This document shows, piece after piece, positions 8,368 through 17,694 of a stretch of DNA of 19,089 nt. Source of the stretch: Clostridia bacterium. Lineage in GTDB: Bacteria > Bacillota > Clostridia > Christensenellales > DTU072. Both the position numbers and the translations under genes were made by a program. The number at the start of each line of letters is the position of its first letter. Positions within the stretch are counted from its first letter, which is position 1. Where the stretch lies: positions 1 to 19,089 of the forward strand of contig JAQVTZ010000003.1 in NCBI GenBank assembly GCA_028699795.1, in the 5' to 3' direction. Under the pieces are notes generated by a model. It had not been told where the DNA came from. It did no database searches and was given only the letters and a program-made list of their open reading frames with translations.

Positions 8368-8420
8368 AATGACGAACTCCTTAAATCCTTAACGCTAATA
8401 ATCATTGGTAATTTGGACAC

Positions 8421-8450
8421 ATTATATCATACGCGCGTAATAAAAATCAA
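8421..8450 (-). promoter_or_regulatory. Sigma-A promoter with extended -10 for the cvpA-like operon
   Basis: On the minus strand the -35 is TTGATT (8450-8445), the spacer is 18 nt, and the -10 is a perfect TATAAT (8426-8421) preceded by TG-A. It lies in the 161-bp divergent gap between the cvpA-like gene and yyaC. Confidence 0.8.
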
Positions 8451-8528
8451 GTGATGCTATAAATTATTAAATAGAATATATTGGGGGCTTCGAGGGAATA
8501 ATAGGCGCATGGAGCAAAGAAACGCCTT

Positions 8529-9002
8529 ATGGATATCCCCGTAATTCTTTGCATCGGTTCGTCCGGTGTCAGCGGAGACAGTCTCGGACCCTTGGTCGGC
8601 GAGCTTTTAAAAGAAAAATACAATATCAAAGCCTATGTGTACGGCAGTCTGTCAAAACCGGTAAACGGCATCAATTATGAAAGATATGTGGATTTTATCC
8701 AAGAAAAGCACTCCGCAAGTTTCATTATTGCGGTAGACGCCTGTGTGGGTGAACGCAAGGATGTGGGAAAAGTGAAGCTGTCTGCGAAAGGACTTTCGGC
8801 GGGCGGCGCCCTCAATAAGAATTTGCGCAGGGTGGGCAATATCGGTATTTTGGGTGTGGTAAGCGAAAAACAAAATGACAACCTTATGTCATTGATGTCC
8901 GTCCCGTTTTTGTTTGTAGATGAGATGAGCAAAACTATCGCGGCGAAAATCAATAACTTGATAACCGTTTGGGAGCGTGTTTCAGCCAAAATCATGAAAT
9001 AA
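8529..9002 (+). CDS. yyaC: YyaC-family spore protein (DUF1256)
   Basis: The 157 residues match the YyaC family, found in endospore formers and proposed to be related to the germination protease fold. Diagnostic segments are CIGSSGVSGDSLGPLVG near the N-terminus (family form CIGTDRSTGDSLGPLVG), VYGSLSKPVNGINY, IIAVDACVGERKDVGKV with the conserved Asp/Cys pair, and LRRVGNIGILGVVS. The length is normal. The ATG at 8529 is preceded by GGAG, but 14 nt away, so initiation may be modest. No sigma-A-like promoter stands out directly upstream; a sporulation sigma factor is plausible but I could not identify its boxes. FtsH follows after 80 bp behind its own promoter. The activity and target are uncertain even for characterised relatives. 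Confidence 0.9.
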   Translation: MDIPVILCIGSSGVSGDSLGPLVGELLKEKYNIKAYVYGSLSKPVNGINYERYVDFIQEKHSASFIIAVDACVGERKDVGKVKLSAKGLSAGGALNKNLRRVGNIGILGVVSEKQNDNLMSLMSVPFLFVDEMSKTIAAKINNLITVWERVSAKIMK

Positions 9003-9024
9003 ACACAAAACACACACTTTGGAA

Positions 9025-9053
9025 TTGCAAAAACGCGCAAATAATGATATAAT
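9025..9053 (+). promoter_or_regulatory. Sigma-A promoter with extended -10 for ftsH
   Basis: The -35 is TTGCAA (9025-9030), the spacer is 17 nt, and the -10 is TATAAT (9048-9053) preceded by TG-A. A GAGG ribosome binding site at 9074-9077 follows, with the ATG at 9083. The short leader is AT-rich. Confidence 0.78.
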
Positions 9054-9082
9054 CACTTAAATCGATTTTCATTGAGGTTTTA

Positions 9083-11257
9083 ATGAACAGTAATAGAAGA
9101 ACATTGATTGTTATCGGGATTATTATTGTTGCCGTTGTCGTACTGGCAATTGTGTTAACCAATACCGGCAAACAGGTGCCCGAACTTTCTTACAGCGAAC
9201 TAATAGAAGGGATTCAGTTGCAACCCGACGGAGAAGGGCAGTATCCCGAAGGCAAATCCAAGATAATAGGTGTTTTATTCGTAAGCGACTACAATGTCAA
9301 TATCCTATTTATAGAAGACGAAGAACATTTCGAAGAATTTAAAAAGGGTAAGTTTAAGTCCGCGACCGGCGTTGTTACATACCGCAACGCGCTGACGCTC
9401 GCAATCGAAAACTATGTGGCCGAAAACGAAGACGCGGACCTTCCTTATCTAAAGTTGAACGACCCCGATGACAGGTCCTTCCTTTCTTACTTGTTCCCTG
9501 CATTTATTCTGCTTATGGTTTTGGGCGTCGCTGTATTTATGATGATTTCGATGCGGGGCGGCGGCAAAGGCGCGAACAACGCGATGAACTTTGGAAAAAC
9601 CAAAGCGCGCGTCGCGGCGAATGTCAAAGTAAAATTTACGGATGTCGCAGGCGCCGAGGAAGAAAAAGAAGAATTAAAAGAAATCGTAGAATTTTTAAAA
9701 TACCCCAAAAAGTTCCGAACTGTGGGCGCACGGATACCCAAAGGCGTGCTTTTGGTGGGCCCTCCCGGTACCGGCAAAACTTTATTTGCGAAGGCGGTTG
9801 CGGGGGAAGCCAGTGTACCGTTTTTCTCGATAAGCGGCTCGGACTTTGTAGAAATGTTTGTGGGTGTGGGCGCAAGCCGTGTCCGCGACCTCTTCCAACA
9901 GGCAAAACGCAACCAACCTTGTATTGTATTTATAGACGAAATTGACGCCGTAGGCCGTAAGCGCGGCGCGGGGCTCGGCGGCGGCAATGACGAACGCGAG
10001 CAGACACTCAACCAACTGCTTGTGCAGATGGACGGATTCGACGAAAACGACGGCATTGTCATTATGGCGGCCACCAACCGTGCAGATGTACTCGACCCCG
10101 CTTTACTGCGACCGGGACGCTTTGACCGTCAGGTTTTCGTCAATATTCCCGATGTCAAAGGCAGAGAAGCAATTTTCCGCATACACAGCCGCAACAAACC
10201 GCTCGCACCCGATATCGATTTCAAGATTCTTGCAAGGCTTACAACGGGCTTCAGCGGCGCCGATATCGAAAATCTTCTTAACGAAGCCGCTATTTTGGCA
10301 GCGCGCAATAACCGCACCATTATTATTATGAAAGATGTGCAAGAAGGCATCAACAAGGTGATTGCGGGGCCCCAAAAGAAATCCCGAATTATTACCGAAA
10401 AGGATAAGCGGATTACCGCATATCACGAGGCGGGTCATGCGTTGGTCGGCAGACTGATGAAAGAATGTGATGCCGTACAAGAAGTATCCATTATCCCCCG
10501 CGGTATGGCGGCAGGCTATACGATATCAAGACCTAAGACGGACGACAGTCATGTAACCAAAAACCGTCTGAACGACGAGATAGCAATGATGCTAGGTGGA
10601 AGAGCTGCCGAGGCAATCGTCATACAAGATATTTCTACGGGCGCATCGCAAGATATCAAGCAAGCCACATCGACAGCTCGCCGCATGGTGACGGAGTGGG
10701 GAATGAGTGAATCGATTTCCAATACCTATCTCGGTGGTGAGCAAGAAGTCTTTATCGGGCGCGATTATCAGACACAGGCAAGCTATAGCGATGATACCGC
10801 CGCCTTGATAGACAAAGAAATCAAAAGGATACTGGATAATAATTATGAACGCGCGCTGAAAGCATTGCGCGCCAATGAAGACAAACTACACGCGATCGTC
10901 AGGCTCTTGTTCGAGCGCGAAACCATTTACGGCGACGAGTTGGACATGGTTCTCGAAGACAAATCTTTTGAGGAAGTCAACGCCTATATTGATGAAAAAC
11001 AGAGAAAACTGGAAGAGCTTGCCAAAGAAAGAGCAAGGCAACAAGAGGAAGCCGCCCACCCCAATCCTTTAGGCAATCCCAAAGATTTTATTGTACCCGA
11101 GGTCCTCGTAATGCCTCTTCCCGAAAACACCGCCATCACTTTGGAGCCGAAACAGGACGATAAAGATAAACACTCCGAAAAAGAGGAAAAGGAAAATGAC
11201 CCCAACTCCGAAAAGGAAGACAATTCCAACTCCGAAAAGGAAGACGATAAAAAATAA
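9083..11257 (+). CDS. ftsH: ATP-dependent zinc metalloprotease FtsH
   Basis: FtsH is a membrane-bound hexameric AAA+ protease that degrades misfolded membrane proteins and regulatory proteins. Domains in order: a membrane segment at about 7-27; a short extracytoplasmic domain; a second membrane segment at about 132-156; the AAA+ module with Walker A GPPGTGKT (226-233) and Walker B IVFIDEID (281-288), then the second region of homology ([20 protein letters not shown]); and the M41 peptidase with HEAGH (448-452) and the third zinc ligand in [10 protein letters not shown]. All catalytic residues are present. At 724 residues it is longer than the usual 610-650. The excess is a charged, low-complexity C-terminal tail built from SEKE-type repeats. 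GAGG precedes the ATG, and a strong terminator follows the stop. Confidence 0.98.
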   Translation: MNSNRRTLIVIGIIIVAVVVLAIVLTNTGKQVPELSYSELIEGIQLQPDGEGQYPEGKSKIIGVLFVSDYNVNILFIEDEEHFEEFKKGKFKSATGVVTYRNALTLAIENYVAENEDADLPYLKLNDPDDRSFLSYLFPAFILLMVLGVAVFMMISMRGGGKGANNAMNFGKTKARVAANVKVKFTDVAGAEEEKEELKEIVEFLKYPKKFRTVGARIPKGVLLVGPPGTGKTLFAKAVAGEASVPFFSISGSDFVEMFVGVGASRVRDLFQQAKRNQPCIVFIDEIDAVGRKRGAGLGGGNDEREQTLNQLLVQMDGFDENDGIVIMAATNRADVLDPALLRPGRFDRQVFVNIPDVKGREAIFRIHSRNKPLAPDIDFKILARLTTGFSGADIENLLNEAAILAARNNRTIIIMKDVQEGINKVIAGPQKKSRIITEKDKRITAYHEAGHALVGRLMKECDAVQEVSIIPRGMAAGYTISRPKTDDSHVTKNRLNDEIAMMLGGRAAEAIVIQDISTGASQDIKQATSTARRMVTEWGMSESISNTYLGGEQEVFIGRDYQTQASYSDDTAALIDKEIKRILDNNYERALKALRANEDKLHAIVRLLFERETIYGDELDMVLEDKSFEEVNAYIDEKQRKLEELAKERARQQEEAAHPNPLGNPKDFIVPEVLVMPLPENTAITLEPKQDDKDKHSEKEEKENDPNSEKEDNSNSEKEDDKK
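11202..11245 (+). repeat. Perfect 20-bp direct repeat in the ftsH 3' end
   Basis: The 20-mer CCAACTCCGAAAAGGAAGAC occurs at 11202-11221 and again at 11226-11245, 24 bp apart. A degenerate relative (CACTCCGAAAAAGAGGAAAA) starts at 11171. It encodes the NSEKED units of the FtsH tail and is in frame, as expected for slippage-type expansion. Confidence 0.9.
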
Positions 11258-11273
11258 GACTTTTAGACGCAAC

Positions 11274-11306
11274 AAAAAGGGTTTCTCATAATGGGAAACC
11301 CTTTTT
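11274..11306. terminator. Bidirectional rho-independent terminator between ftsH and yqeY
   Basis: Positions 11274-11285 (AAAAAGGGTTTC) pair with 11295-11306 (GAAACCCTTTTT plus T), with a 9-nt loop. A T-run follows the stem on both strands, so it can end ftsH transcription on the plus strand and the serS-yqeY operon on the minus strand. Confidence 0.9.
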
Positions 11307-11317
11307 TAGTGTAAATA

Positions 11318-11356
11318 AAATTACAAATAAGGATACCGTATTTTGTGATATCCTTA
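11318..11356. repeat. ATTACAAAT-type repeat remnant with a hairpin
   Basis: The 17 bases at 11318-11334 (AAATTACAAATAAGGAT) are the perfect reverse complement of 19073-19089 at the window end. They run into a hairpin: TAAGGATA (11328-11335) pairs with TATCCTTA (11349-11356) over a 13-nt loop. It lies between the ftsH terminator and the yqeY stop and may be a fragment of the same repeat family seen at 1383-1582 and 18697-19089. Confidence 0.6.
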
Positions 11357-11377
11357 GGGCGATAGCGAATTCATGGT

Positions 11378-11800
11378 TTACAAGCTCTTTAGCACTTCGC
11401 TTACGGTCTTCATGTCGACTTTGCCCGCGTATTCCGCCTTAAAGTGTTTCATGACGGAAGGAAGGGATTTGTTTTCTAAAGAGAGAATAATTTCTTTGAT
11501 TTCTTCTGCCGACATCATTTGCGGAAGGTACTTTCTGACGGTTTCCAATTGCTTGTCAAGTGAGGCAACCGTTTCGGTTCTTCCCGCTTTTTCAAAGGCA
11601 AGCCGTTCTTCCAGCAGTTCTTTTTCGGTTTTTTTCAGGACGGTCAAAACATCGGCTTCGTCGAGCGCGTCGCCTTTTTCTCTCTTTTCAATGGTAAGCA
11701 ACATCAATTTGTTAATGACTACATTTAATGCATTTACGGCATCGGTGTCGCGGCGCTTCATCGCTGCTATTTTTTCTTTTTTTAAGTCGTTAAGCGTCAT
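11378..11800 (-). CDS. yqeY: GatB/YqeY domain-containing protein
   Basis: The 140 residues match the stand-alone YqeY family, which resembles the C-terminal tRNA-binding region of GatB and Asn/Gln-tRNA amidotransferase subunits. The N-terminal helical half (LKKEKIAAMKRRD, then NALNVVINKL) and the C-terminal half with KYLPQMMSAEEI and MKHFKAEYAGKVDMKTVSEVLKSL follow the family pattern, at the normal length of about 150. The usual MGxVM in the C-terminal half appears here as LPSVM. AAAGGAG lies nine nt before the ATG. It is the last gene of the serS operon, 34 bp after the radical SAM gene. Linkage to serS fits a loose translation theme, but the cellular role of YqeY is not settled. Confidence 0.92.
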   Translation of the reverse strand: MTLNDLKKEKIAAMKRRDTDAVNALNVVINKLMLLTIEKREKGDALDEADVLTVLKKTEKELLEERLAFEKAGRTETVASLDKQLETVRKYLPQMMSAEEIKEIILSLENKSLPSVMKHFKAEYAGKVDMKTVSEVLKSL

Positions 11801-11834
11801 GTGAGGGTGTCTCCTTTCTATAGAATTTTATTTG

Positions 11835-12695
11835 TCATTTACATACATCAAAGGACGGGGTGTATTCGGGTTTTGCCGAGGTGAGTTCTTGCGTAAAAAT
11901 ATCGGAAAACCCTAAGGATTGCGCCCTTGCAACAACCGCCTTGTATTCGATAGGTTTTAAGGTGCGCGGAAGCCTGTTGCAATGGGGAACAGGCGTGAAC
12001 TGCGACATCAGGCTGAGTGTGACGCCGTTCCCGAAGTTTTGTTTAATAAGTTCCAATACGCCCAAGCTGTTATCTAATTCTTGCGGCAACACAAGGTGTC
12101 TGATGATAGCGCCTTCTTGCAGAATGCCTTCCGCATCGTAGCGGTTTGACTTTTGTGCAAGCATTTCGGCAATCGCTTCCGTTGCGCAATCGGGATAATC
12201 GGGTCTTCCGCTGAGCTCTTCCGCCAAGGCTTTGCAGGAATACTTAAAGTCGGGCAGATAGATATCGACATAATCCTTTAGAGAGCGGATAATTTCTTTT
12301 CGCTCATATCCCGAGGTGTTGTATACGATGGGGATACGGGGACGGTAAAGGTTTAAGGCCTGTTTGATTTTGTCCGAATAATGCGTGGGCGTGACAAGAT
12401 TGATGTTGTGCGCGCCCTCGTCTTCCAACTTTCTGAATAGCTCCGCAAGTTGTAAAGGTGAGTAAGTTTTTCCTTGCGGATAGCGGCTGATGAGATAGTT
12501 TTGGCAATAGATACATTTCATTGTACAGCCGCCGAAGAAGATTGCGCCGCTTCCCCTTGCGCCGCTGATGGGCGGCTCTTCGTAAAAGTGCAGGGCGGCG
12601 CGGTTGATAATCATTTGGGAAGGCGAAAGGCATAAACCTTTCGCGGTATCTCTGTCGACCCTGCACATATTGGGGCAAAGCACGCATTTGCTCAA
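11835..12695 (-). CDS. PflX-type radical SAM protein (homolog of pyruvate formate-lyase activase, COG1313)
   Basis: This predicted cytoplasmic radical SAM enzyme has 286 residues from the TTG start chosen here. It has an N-terminal cysteine set (C4, C7, C11, C22 in CVLCPNMCRVDRD...GLC) that probably holds an auxiliary cluster or zinc. The radical SAM motif C57-x3-C61-x2-C64 in GGCTMKCIYCQN binds the 4Fe-4S cluster and SAM. The TIM-barrel core continues with NLVTPTHY, IVYNTSGYE and DIYLPDFKY, as in COG1313. The TTG at 12695 was chosen because GGGAGAG lies about eight nt upstream, the family N-terminus begins here, and it overlaps the upstream stop as TTGA. The longer frame to 12815 would read through the acyltransferase gene. 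The substrate is unknown; no glycyl radical enzyme is nearby. Confidence 0.88.
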   Translation of the reverse strand: MSKCVLCPNMCRVDRDTAKGLCLSPSQMIINRAALHFYEEPPISGARGSGAIFFGGCTMKCIYCQNYLISRYPQGKTYSPLQLAELFRKLEDEGAHNINLVTPTHYSDKIKQALNLYRPRIPIVYNTSGYERKEIIRSLKDYVDIYLPDFKYSCKALAEELSGRPDYPDCATEAIAEMLAQKSNRYDAEGILQEGAIIRHLVLPQELDNSLGVLELIKQNFGNGVTLSLMSQFTPVPHCNRLPRTLKPIEYKAVVARAQSLGFSDIFTQELTSAKPEYTPSFDVCK

Positions 12696-13600
12696 AACGC
12701 CAACTCTCCCATAACAAGATAGGTGACCAAAGCCAAAACACCGACAACCAACACTTGCGAAGCAAGATAGATAATTAAAGAGTATTTGCCCGGTATCGAG
12801 AAAAACGCGTGCCATTTGCCGTCGAGTTTGGGCAGCAGAGACTTTTTATTTCGATAAAAAAGATGGCCGATTGTGGCACCCAACATAAAAAACCAAAAGA
12901 AAGGCAATAAGGGGAAGTAATCCGCCGTCCACCAATCATAATCGAACACAAAAAGACCGGCGATACTACTGTCTGTCTCAACCGTGGCGTAATTTTGGAT
13001 AACATCACTAAGAGGGACATTATAAATACTGTTTAATACAAATGCAATTATCGTGACTGCAAGACACACCGCAGGCAATACCCATTTGTTTTTGCGCCGA
13101 TTGATAAGTCTCATGACAAATTCGATAACAGCATACAGAAGAATGCAAGAGGCGAGGCAATGCAAGACCCCGAACAAAATAAAGGCATCCCCGATTTCCA
13201 GCACATATTGTACGATATAAGTTACTCCCGACAACGCGACGGCAACGATACCCAGTTTCAGGCCCCGTGCAAAATTGTTTTTGCTGAAAGCTGTACAGAT
13301 ACCCGATACAAAGAAGAATACAAAAACGAAAAAAGGCCACCAGAAATTGCGAAGGGGGCTTGTAAAATAAGTCTGCGCGAAGTCGGCAAATCCGACAAGA
13401 GAGGGATTGCCGCCCTGTTGCCAAAGATAACCGAACATATAGGCGCTATCGTACATGAAGTGGTCCCATACGACCATAATGATGGCAAAACCGCGTAAAA
13501 AATCCAACTCCCACGCTCTCGGGTGACGAATTTTTTTAGGAGAAAGCGAATGGTTGTCTTTTGCTCCTTCTGTAATTGTCCCCGCATCCGTTTTAATCAT
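12692..13600 (-). CDS. DUF1624 / heparan-alpha-glucosaminide N-acetyltransferase-like membrane protein
   Basis: This is a polytopic membrane protein of 302 residues with about seven hydrophobic segments. The N-terminal signature WELDFLRGFAIIMVVWDHFMYD contains the RG and the conserved His of the HGSNAT/DUF1624 acyltransferase family. Later segments (FWWPFFVFVFFFVSG, ILFGVLHCLASC, PFFWFFMLGATIGH) also fit. Family members are thought to transfer acyl groups across the membrane to glycans; the target here is unknown. A hydrophilic leader of about 28 residues precedes the first membrane segment. The ATG overlaps the upstream stop as ATGA and has GGAG 11 nt before it. Its own stop overlaps the radical SAM start, so translation is probably coupled on both sides. 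Confidence 0.85.
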   Translation of the reverse strand: MIKTDAGTITEGAKDNHSLSPKKIRHPRAWELDFLRGFAIIMVVWDHFMYDSAYMFGYLWQQGGNPSLVGFADFAQTYFTSPLRNFWWPFFVFVFFFVSGICTAFSKNNFARGLKLGIVAVALSGVTYIVQYVLEIGDAFILFGVLHCLASCILLYAVIEFVMRLINRRKNKWVLPAVCLAVTIIAFVLNSIYNVPLSDVIQNYATVETDSSIAGLFVFDYDWWTADYFPLLPFFWFFMLGATIGHLFYRNKKSLLPKLDGKWHAFFSIPGKYSLIIYLASQVLVVGVLALVTYLVMGELAF

Positions 13601-14256
13601 AAATTCTTATACTCCACTTTATCGGGTACGGCCCTGCCGCCTATCATGCGGTAGACCTCGAACCTATCGCTGTATTCGTGGATTAAGGTGTCCTTTTCGA
13701 TAGCGCTATAATAAATTTTTGGCCTTTCGGAAAGTAGGGCGTCTTTTTCGTAATAGTCTCTGTCGTGTCCGCGCGGCACATTGTTTTCTTGGCGGCGGCT
13801 GTATTCATCTCTTGATACGGGACGCCTGTATTCCGTTTCGTCTTCGTATCGGCGTGTTTCGCGACGCGCGCTACGCGGAGGAGCTTCCCGTTCGTCTTCT
13901 TCGTAATCTTCTTCTTGGGGTTTTTTCCATATCGGACGCTTAAAGCCTTCCGCTACGCTTTCGGCGGGTTTTTCGAACAGATGCTTGATGGTAATCAGTA
14001 AAGCGCATAGCACGGTCGCCGCAAAACCCGCAAGATAGATTTTGCTGTCAATCGAGCCCGAGAACGGGTCGAATTTGAAAACAAGATAGAGAATTGCGCC
14101 CAGTAACGCGTAAAAGAAAGGCACCCACAGTCCCAAAAAGACCATGACGCTTGCAAGAAATTTAATAAGGGCGGAAAGGATGAACACCAAAGCCCTTATT
14201 GCCGAGCCCAATATCAGGCCCCCGACACAACCTCTGGCTTTTCCTAATTTACTCAT
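13597..14256 (-). CDS. Hypothetical membrane protein with charged Arg/Glu-rich linker
   Basis: I do not recognise this 219-residue protein. It has a hydrophobic N-terminal half with about three membrane segments (about residues 13-40, 40-62 and 71-92, including FFYALLGAILYLVF and LAGFAATVLCALLITI). Then comes a highly charged, probably disordered stretch (about 105-165) rich in Arg, Glu, Asp and Tyr. The C-terminal piece (about 170-219) looks ordered: KIYYSAIEKDTLIHEYSDRFEVYRMIGGRAVPDKVEY. It starts one base after the serS stop and its stop overlaps the acyltransferase start. No good ribosome binding site sits before its ATG (GGGAG is 18 nt away), so translation probably depends on ribosomes ending serS. 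Confidence 0.82.
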   Translation of the reverse strand: MSKLGKARGCVGGLILGSAIRALVFILSALIKFLASVMVFLGLWVPFFYALLGAILYLVFKFDPFSGSIDSKIYLAGFAATVLCALLITIKHLFEKPAESVAEGFKRPIWKKPQEEDYEEDEREAPPRSARRETRRYEDETEYRRPVSRDEYSRRQENNVPRGHDRDYYEKDALLSERPKIYYSAIEKDTLIHEYSDRFEVYRMIGGRAVPDKVEYKNL

Positions 14257-14257
14257 A

Positions 14258-15848
<1,591 letters not shown>

Positions 15849-15854
15849 TCAATA

Positions 15855-15883
15855 ATTATATAGTATACTATGCTTGTCGTCAA
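15855..15883 (-). promoter_or_regulatory. Strong sigma-A promoter for the serS operon
   Basis: On the minus strand the -35 is TTGACG (15883-15878), the spacer is 17 nt, and the -10 is TATAAT (15860-15855). The expected start is near 15848. It is arranged back to back with the kinase promoter at 15931-15958. Confidence 0.85.
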
Positions 15884-15930
15884 AAAACAATAAAAAAATA
15901 CGCGCTGCAAAGAAAGATAGGCAAATATGA

Positions 15931-15958
15931 TTGTAAAAGTATCATTTGATGCTATAAT
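15931..15958 (+). promoter_or_regulatory. Sigma-A promoter for the sugar kinase operon
   Basis: The -35 is TTGTAA (15931-15936), the spacer is 16 nt, and the -10 is TATAAT (15953-15958) preceded by TG-C (extended -10). An alternative overlapping pair is TTGATG (15946-15951), 17-nt spacer, TAATAT (15969-15974). The kinase start is at 16041. Confidence 0.7.
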
Positions 15959-16040
15959 TATAATACGGTAATATGGGTGTTTTGTTTTCATAAGGCAGAC
16001 GGAACAGGTTTTGTCTTATGCTGTATGCATCGGAGAGAAC

Positions 16041-17147
16041 ATGGAACAACTGATGAAGGTATTACAAGGGTTTGCGATAAGCGGTTTGCCTGTTTCGTGC
16101 GAAAGGTATGGGCAGGGGCACATCAATGATACCTATTTGGTTGTGACAGATAATGGATGCCATTACATATTGCAACGCATCAATCATCATGTATTTCGGG
16201 ATGTGCCCGCACTGATGAACAACATCGAGGGCGTTACTTCTTTCATTTTTAATAAACTGCAAGAGCAAGGCAAATCTGCAGGTAGAGCGTTAAGGCTCAT
16301 CAAAACCGTTGACGGGCGAAGTTTTGGCTTAGAGGGTGGATGCTACTATCGTATTTATAATTTCATCGATAACGCCGAAAGTATTGAGATACCCTCTCAT
16401 CCACACCTTATGTATTTATGCGGCAAAGGATACGGAAATTTCCAAAAACTGCTTAATGGGTATCCTGCGGATAGCCTTTCGGAATCCATACCTCGTTTTC
16501 ATGACACAGAAGACAGATATGAAAAATTTTTAATTGCACAAAACAAAGACCAAGCGGGACGGGTATCAAAGGTCGCGCGCGAGATAGATTTCTACAAGAC
16601 ACGAGCAGCTTATTGCGGACAAATCAAGCGACTTATCGAAAGCGGAGAGATGCCGTTACGGGTGACGCATAACGATACCAAGCTAAATAATGTACTTATC
16701 GATTTAGAAAAAGATGAAGCAGCGGCGGTAATCGATTTAGACACCGTAATGCCGGGCAGTATCGTGTACGATTTTGGCGACGGCATACGATCGGGCGCCA
16801 ATATGGCTGCGGAAGACGAGCAAGATCTAAGCAAAGTCGGGTTTAACATTGAGATGTATCGATCTTTTGCAGAAGGATTTTTGGACGAAGTCGGCGAGGT
16901 TGTAACCGAGGTCGAAAAACAGCATATGGCGTTCGGGGCATTGCTCATGACTTACGAATGCGGCATGAGATTTCTAACAGATTATCTCGAAGGGGATAAG
17001 TATTTTAGAATTCACAGAGAAGGTCATAATTTAGACAGAGCCCGAACACAAATGAAATTGGTAACAGAAATAGAAAAAAATATCGACGAGATGAACAGAA
17101 TTGTGAGGAATTATGCCGATAAGAATAAGAGTTGCAGAACATATTAA
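16041..17147 (+). CDS. NahK-like N-acetylhexosamine 1-kinase (phosphotransferase family)
   Basis: This predicted cytoplasmic sugar kinase of the aminoglycoside phosphotransferase fold most resembles NahK/LnpB, which phosphorylates the anomeric OH of GlcNAc or GalNAc in the lacto-N-biose pathway. Supporting segments are YGQGHINDTYLV and YILQRINHHVFRDVPALMNNI near the N-terminus, the catalytic VTHNDTKLNNVLID (H210, D212) and the metal-binding VIDLDTVMPGSIVYDFGDGIRSG (D232, D234). From ATG 16041 it has 368 residues, a normal length. This start has GGAGAG five to seven nt upstream; an in-frame TTG at 16011 lacks such a site. The gene overlaps the CBM9-type gene by 35 bp and galE follows. The galE linkage supports a hexosamine or galactose route. 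No lacto-N-biose phosphorylase is in the window, so the exact substrate is open. Confidence 0.87.
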   Translation: MEQLMKVLQGFAISGLPVSCERYGQGHINDTYLVVTDNGCHYILQRINHHVFRDVPALMNNIEGVTSFIFNKLQEQGKSAGRALRLIKTVDGRSFGLEGGCYYRIYNFIDNAESIEIPSHPHLMYLCGKGYGNFQKLLNGYPADSLSESIPRFHDTEDRYEKFLIAQNKDQAGRVSKVAREIDFYKTRAAYCGQIKRLIESGEMPLRVTHNDTKLNNVLIDLEKDEAAAVIDLDTVMPGSIVYDFGDGIRSGANMAAEDEQDLSKVGFNIEMYRSFAEGFLDEVGEVVTEVEKQHMAFGALLMTYECGMRFLTDYLEGDKYFRIHREGHNLDRARTQMKLVTEIEKNIDEMNRIVRNYADKNKSCRTY

Positions 17148-17682
17148 AACCAAAGAGCTCCGCGAGAATATCGCAGGCGGAGACTGCCAACAACAAACGC
17201 TGGTATCCTATTATCACCAAAAAGACAAATTGGTGTTTGTATTTGATTGTGACGAAGTCAGTCCCGTTGTATTCGGTACGAAAGATAACGACAAGTTATA
17301 CAAGGGCGATATCGTAGAACTGATGATTACTTTAGGAGCAAGCGAAAAATACTTAGAAGTAGGCGTCAATCCCGATAATCTTAAATACGCGGCGATTGTT
17401 GCCAATCCTGAGGGAACTGGCAAAGAGTTAAGTATCGAACGATTAGAGCATCATCCAATAGAAACTGAATTGGTAACCACCGAAGGGGGGTATATCGCAA
17501 AAATCGTCATTCCTATTGATTGGCTTAAAGAATTGGGCTGGACGCGGGAGGCAGCAAAGATCAATTTTTATCGGCAAGACTTTACCGCGGACGGAGAACT
17601 TAGATTGTATGCTTTTTCACCGACGCGTAGCGCGAACTTCCACAAAATTGATTCATTCGTGCCAATGGAAATTTTAGATTGA
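17113..17682 (+). CDS. Carbohydrate-binding family 9-like (CBM9-type) protein
   Basis: The 189 residues match the CBM9/DOMON-like beta-sandwich fold. Segments LVFVFDCDEVSP, DNDKLYKGDIVELMITLG, KYLEVGVNPDN and RLYAFSPTRSANFHKIDSFVPM follow the order seen in these domains. There is no signal peptide or membrane anchor, so it is probably cytoplasmic, which is odd for a glycan-binding domain standing alone. The ATG at 17113 has GAGG four nt upstream and overlaps the kinase 3' end by 35 bp; galE starts 12 bp after its stop. Its place between two sugar enzymes suggests a role in the same pathway, perhaps binding an intracellular sugar or acting as an accessory subunit. That is inference; there is no catalytic signature. 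Confidence 0.8.
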   Translation: MPIRIRVAEHIKTKELRENIAGGDCQQQTLVSYYHQKDKLVFVFDCDEVSPVVFGTKDNDKLYKGDIVELMITLGASEKYLEVGVNPDNLKYAAIVANPEGTGKELSIERLEHHPIETELVTTEGGYIAKIVIPIDWLKELGWTREAAKINFYRQDFTADGELRLYAFSPTRSANFHKIDSFVPMEILD

Positions 17683-17694
17683 GAGGAGGGTAAC

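Noticed and set aside
12696..12815. Longer start of the radical SAM gene at 12815
   Set aside because: The extra 40 residues lie inside the acyltransferase gene in another frame and are not family-like; TTG 12695 has a ribosome binding site and a TTGA overlap.
16011..16040. TTG at 16011 as the kinase start
   Set aside because: It has no ribosome binding site, while ATG 16041 follows GGAGAG at good spacing.
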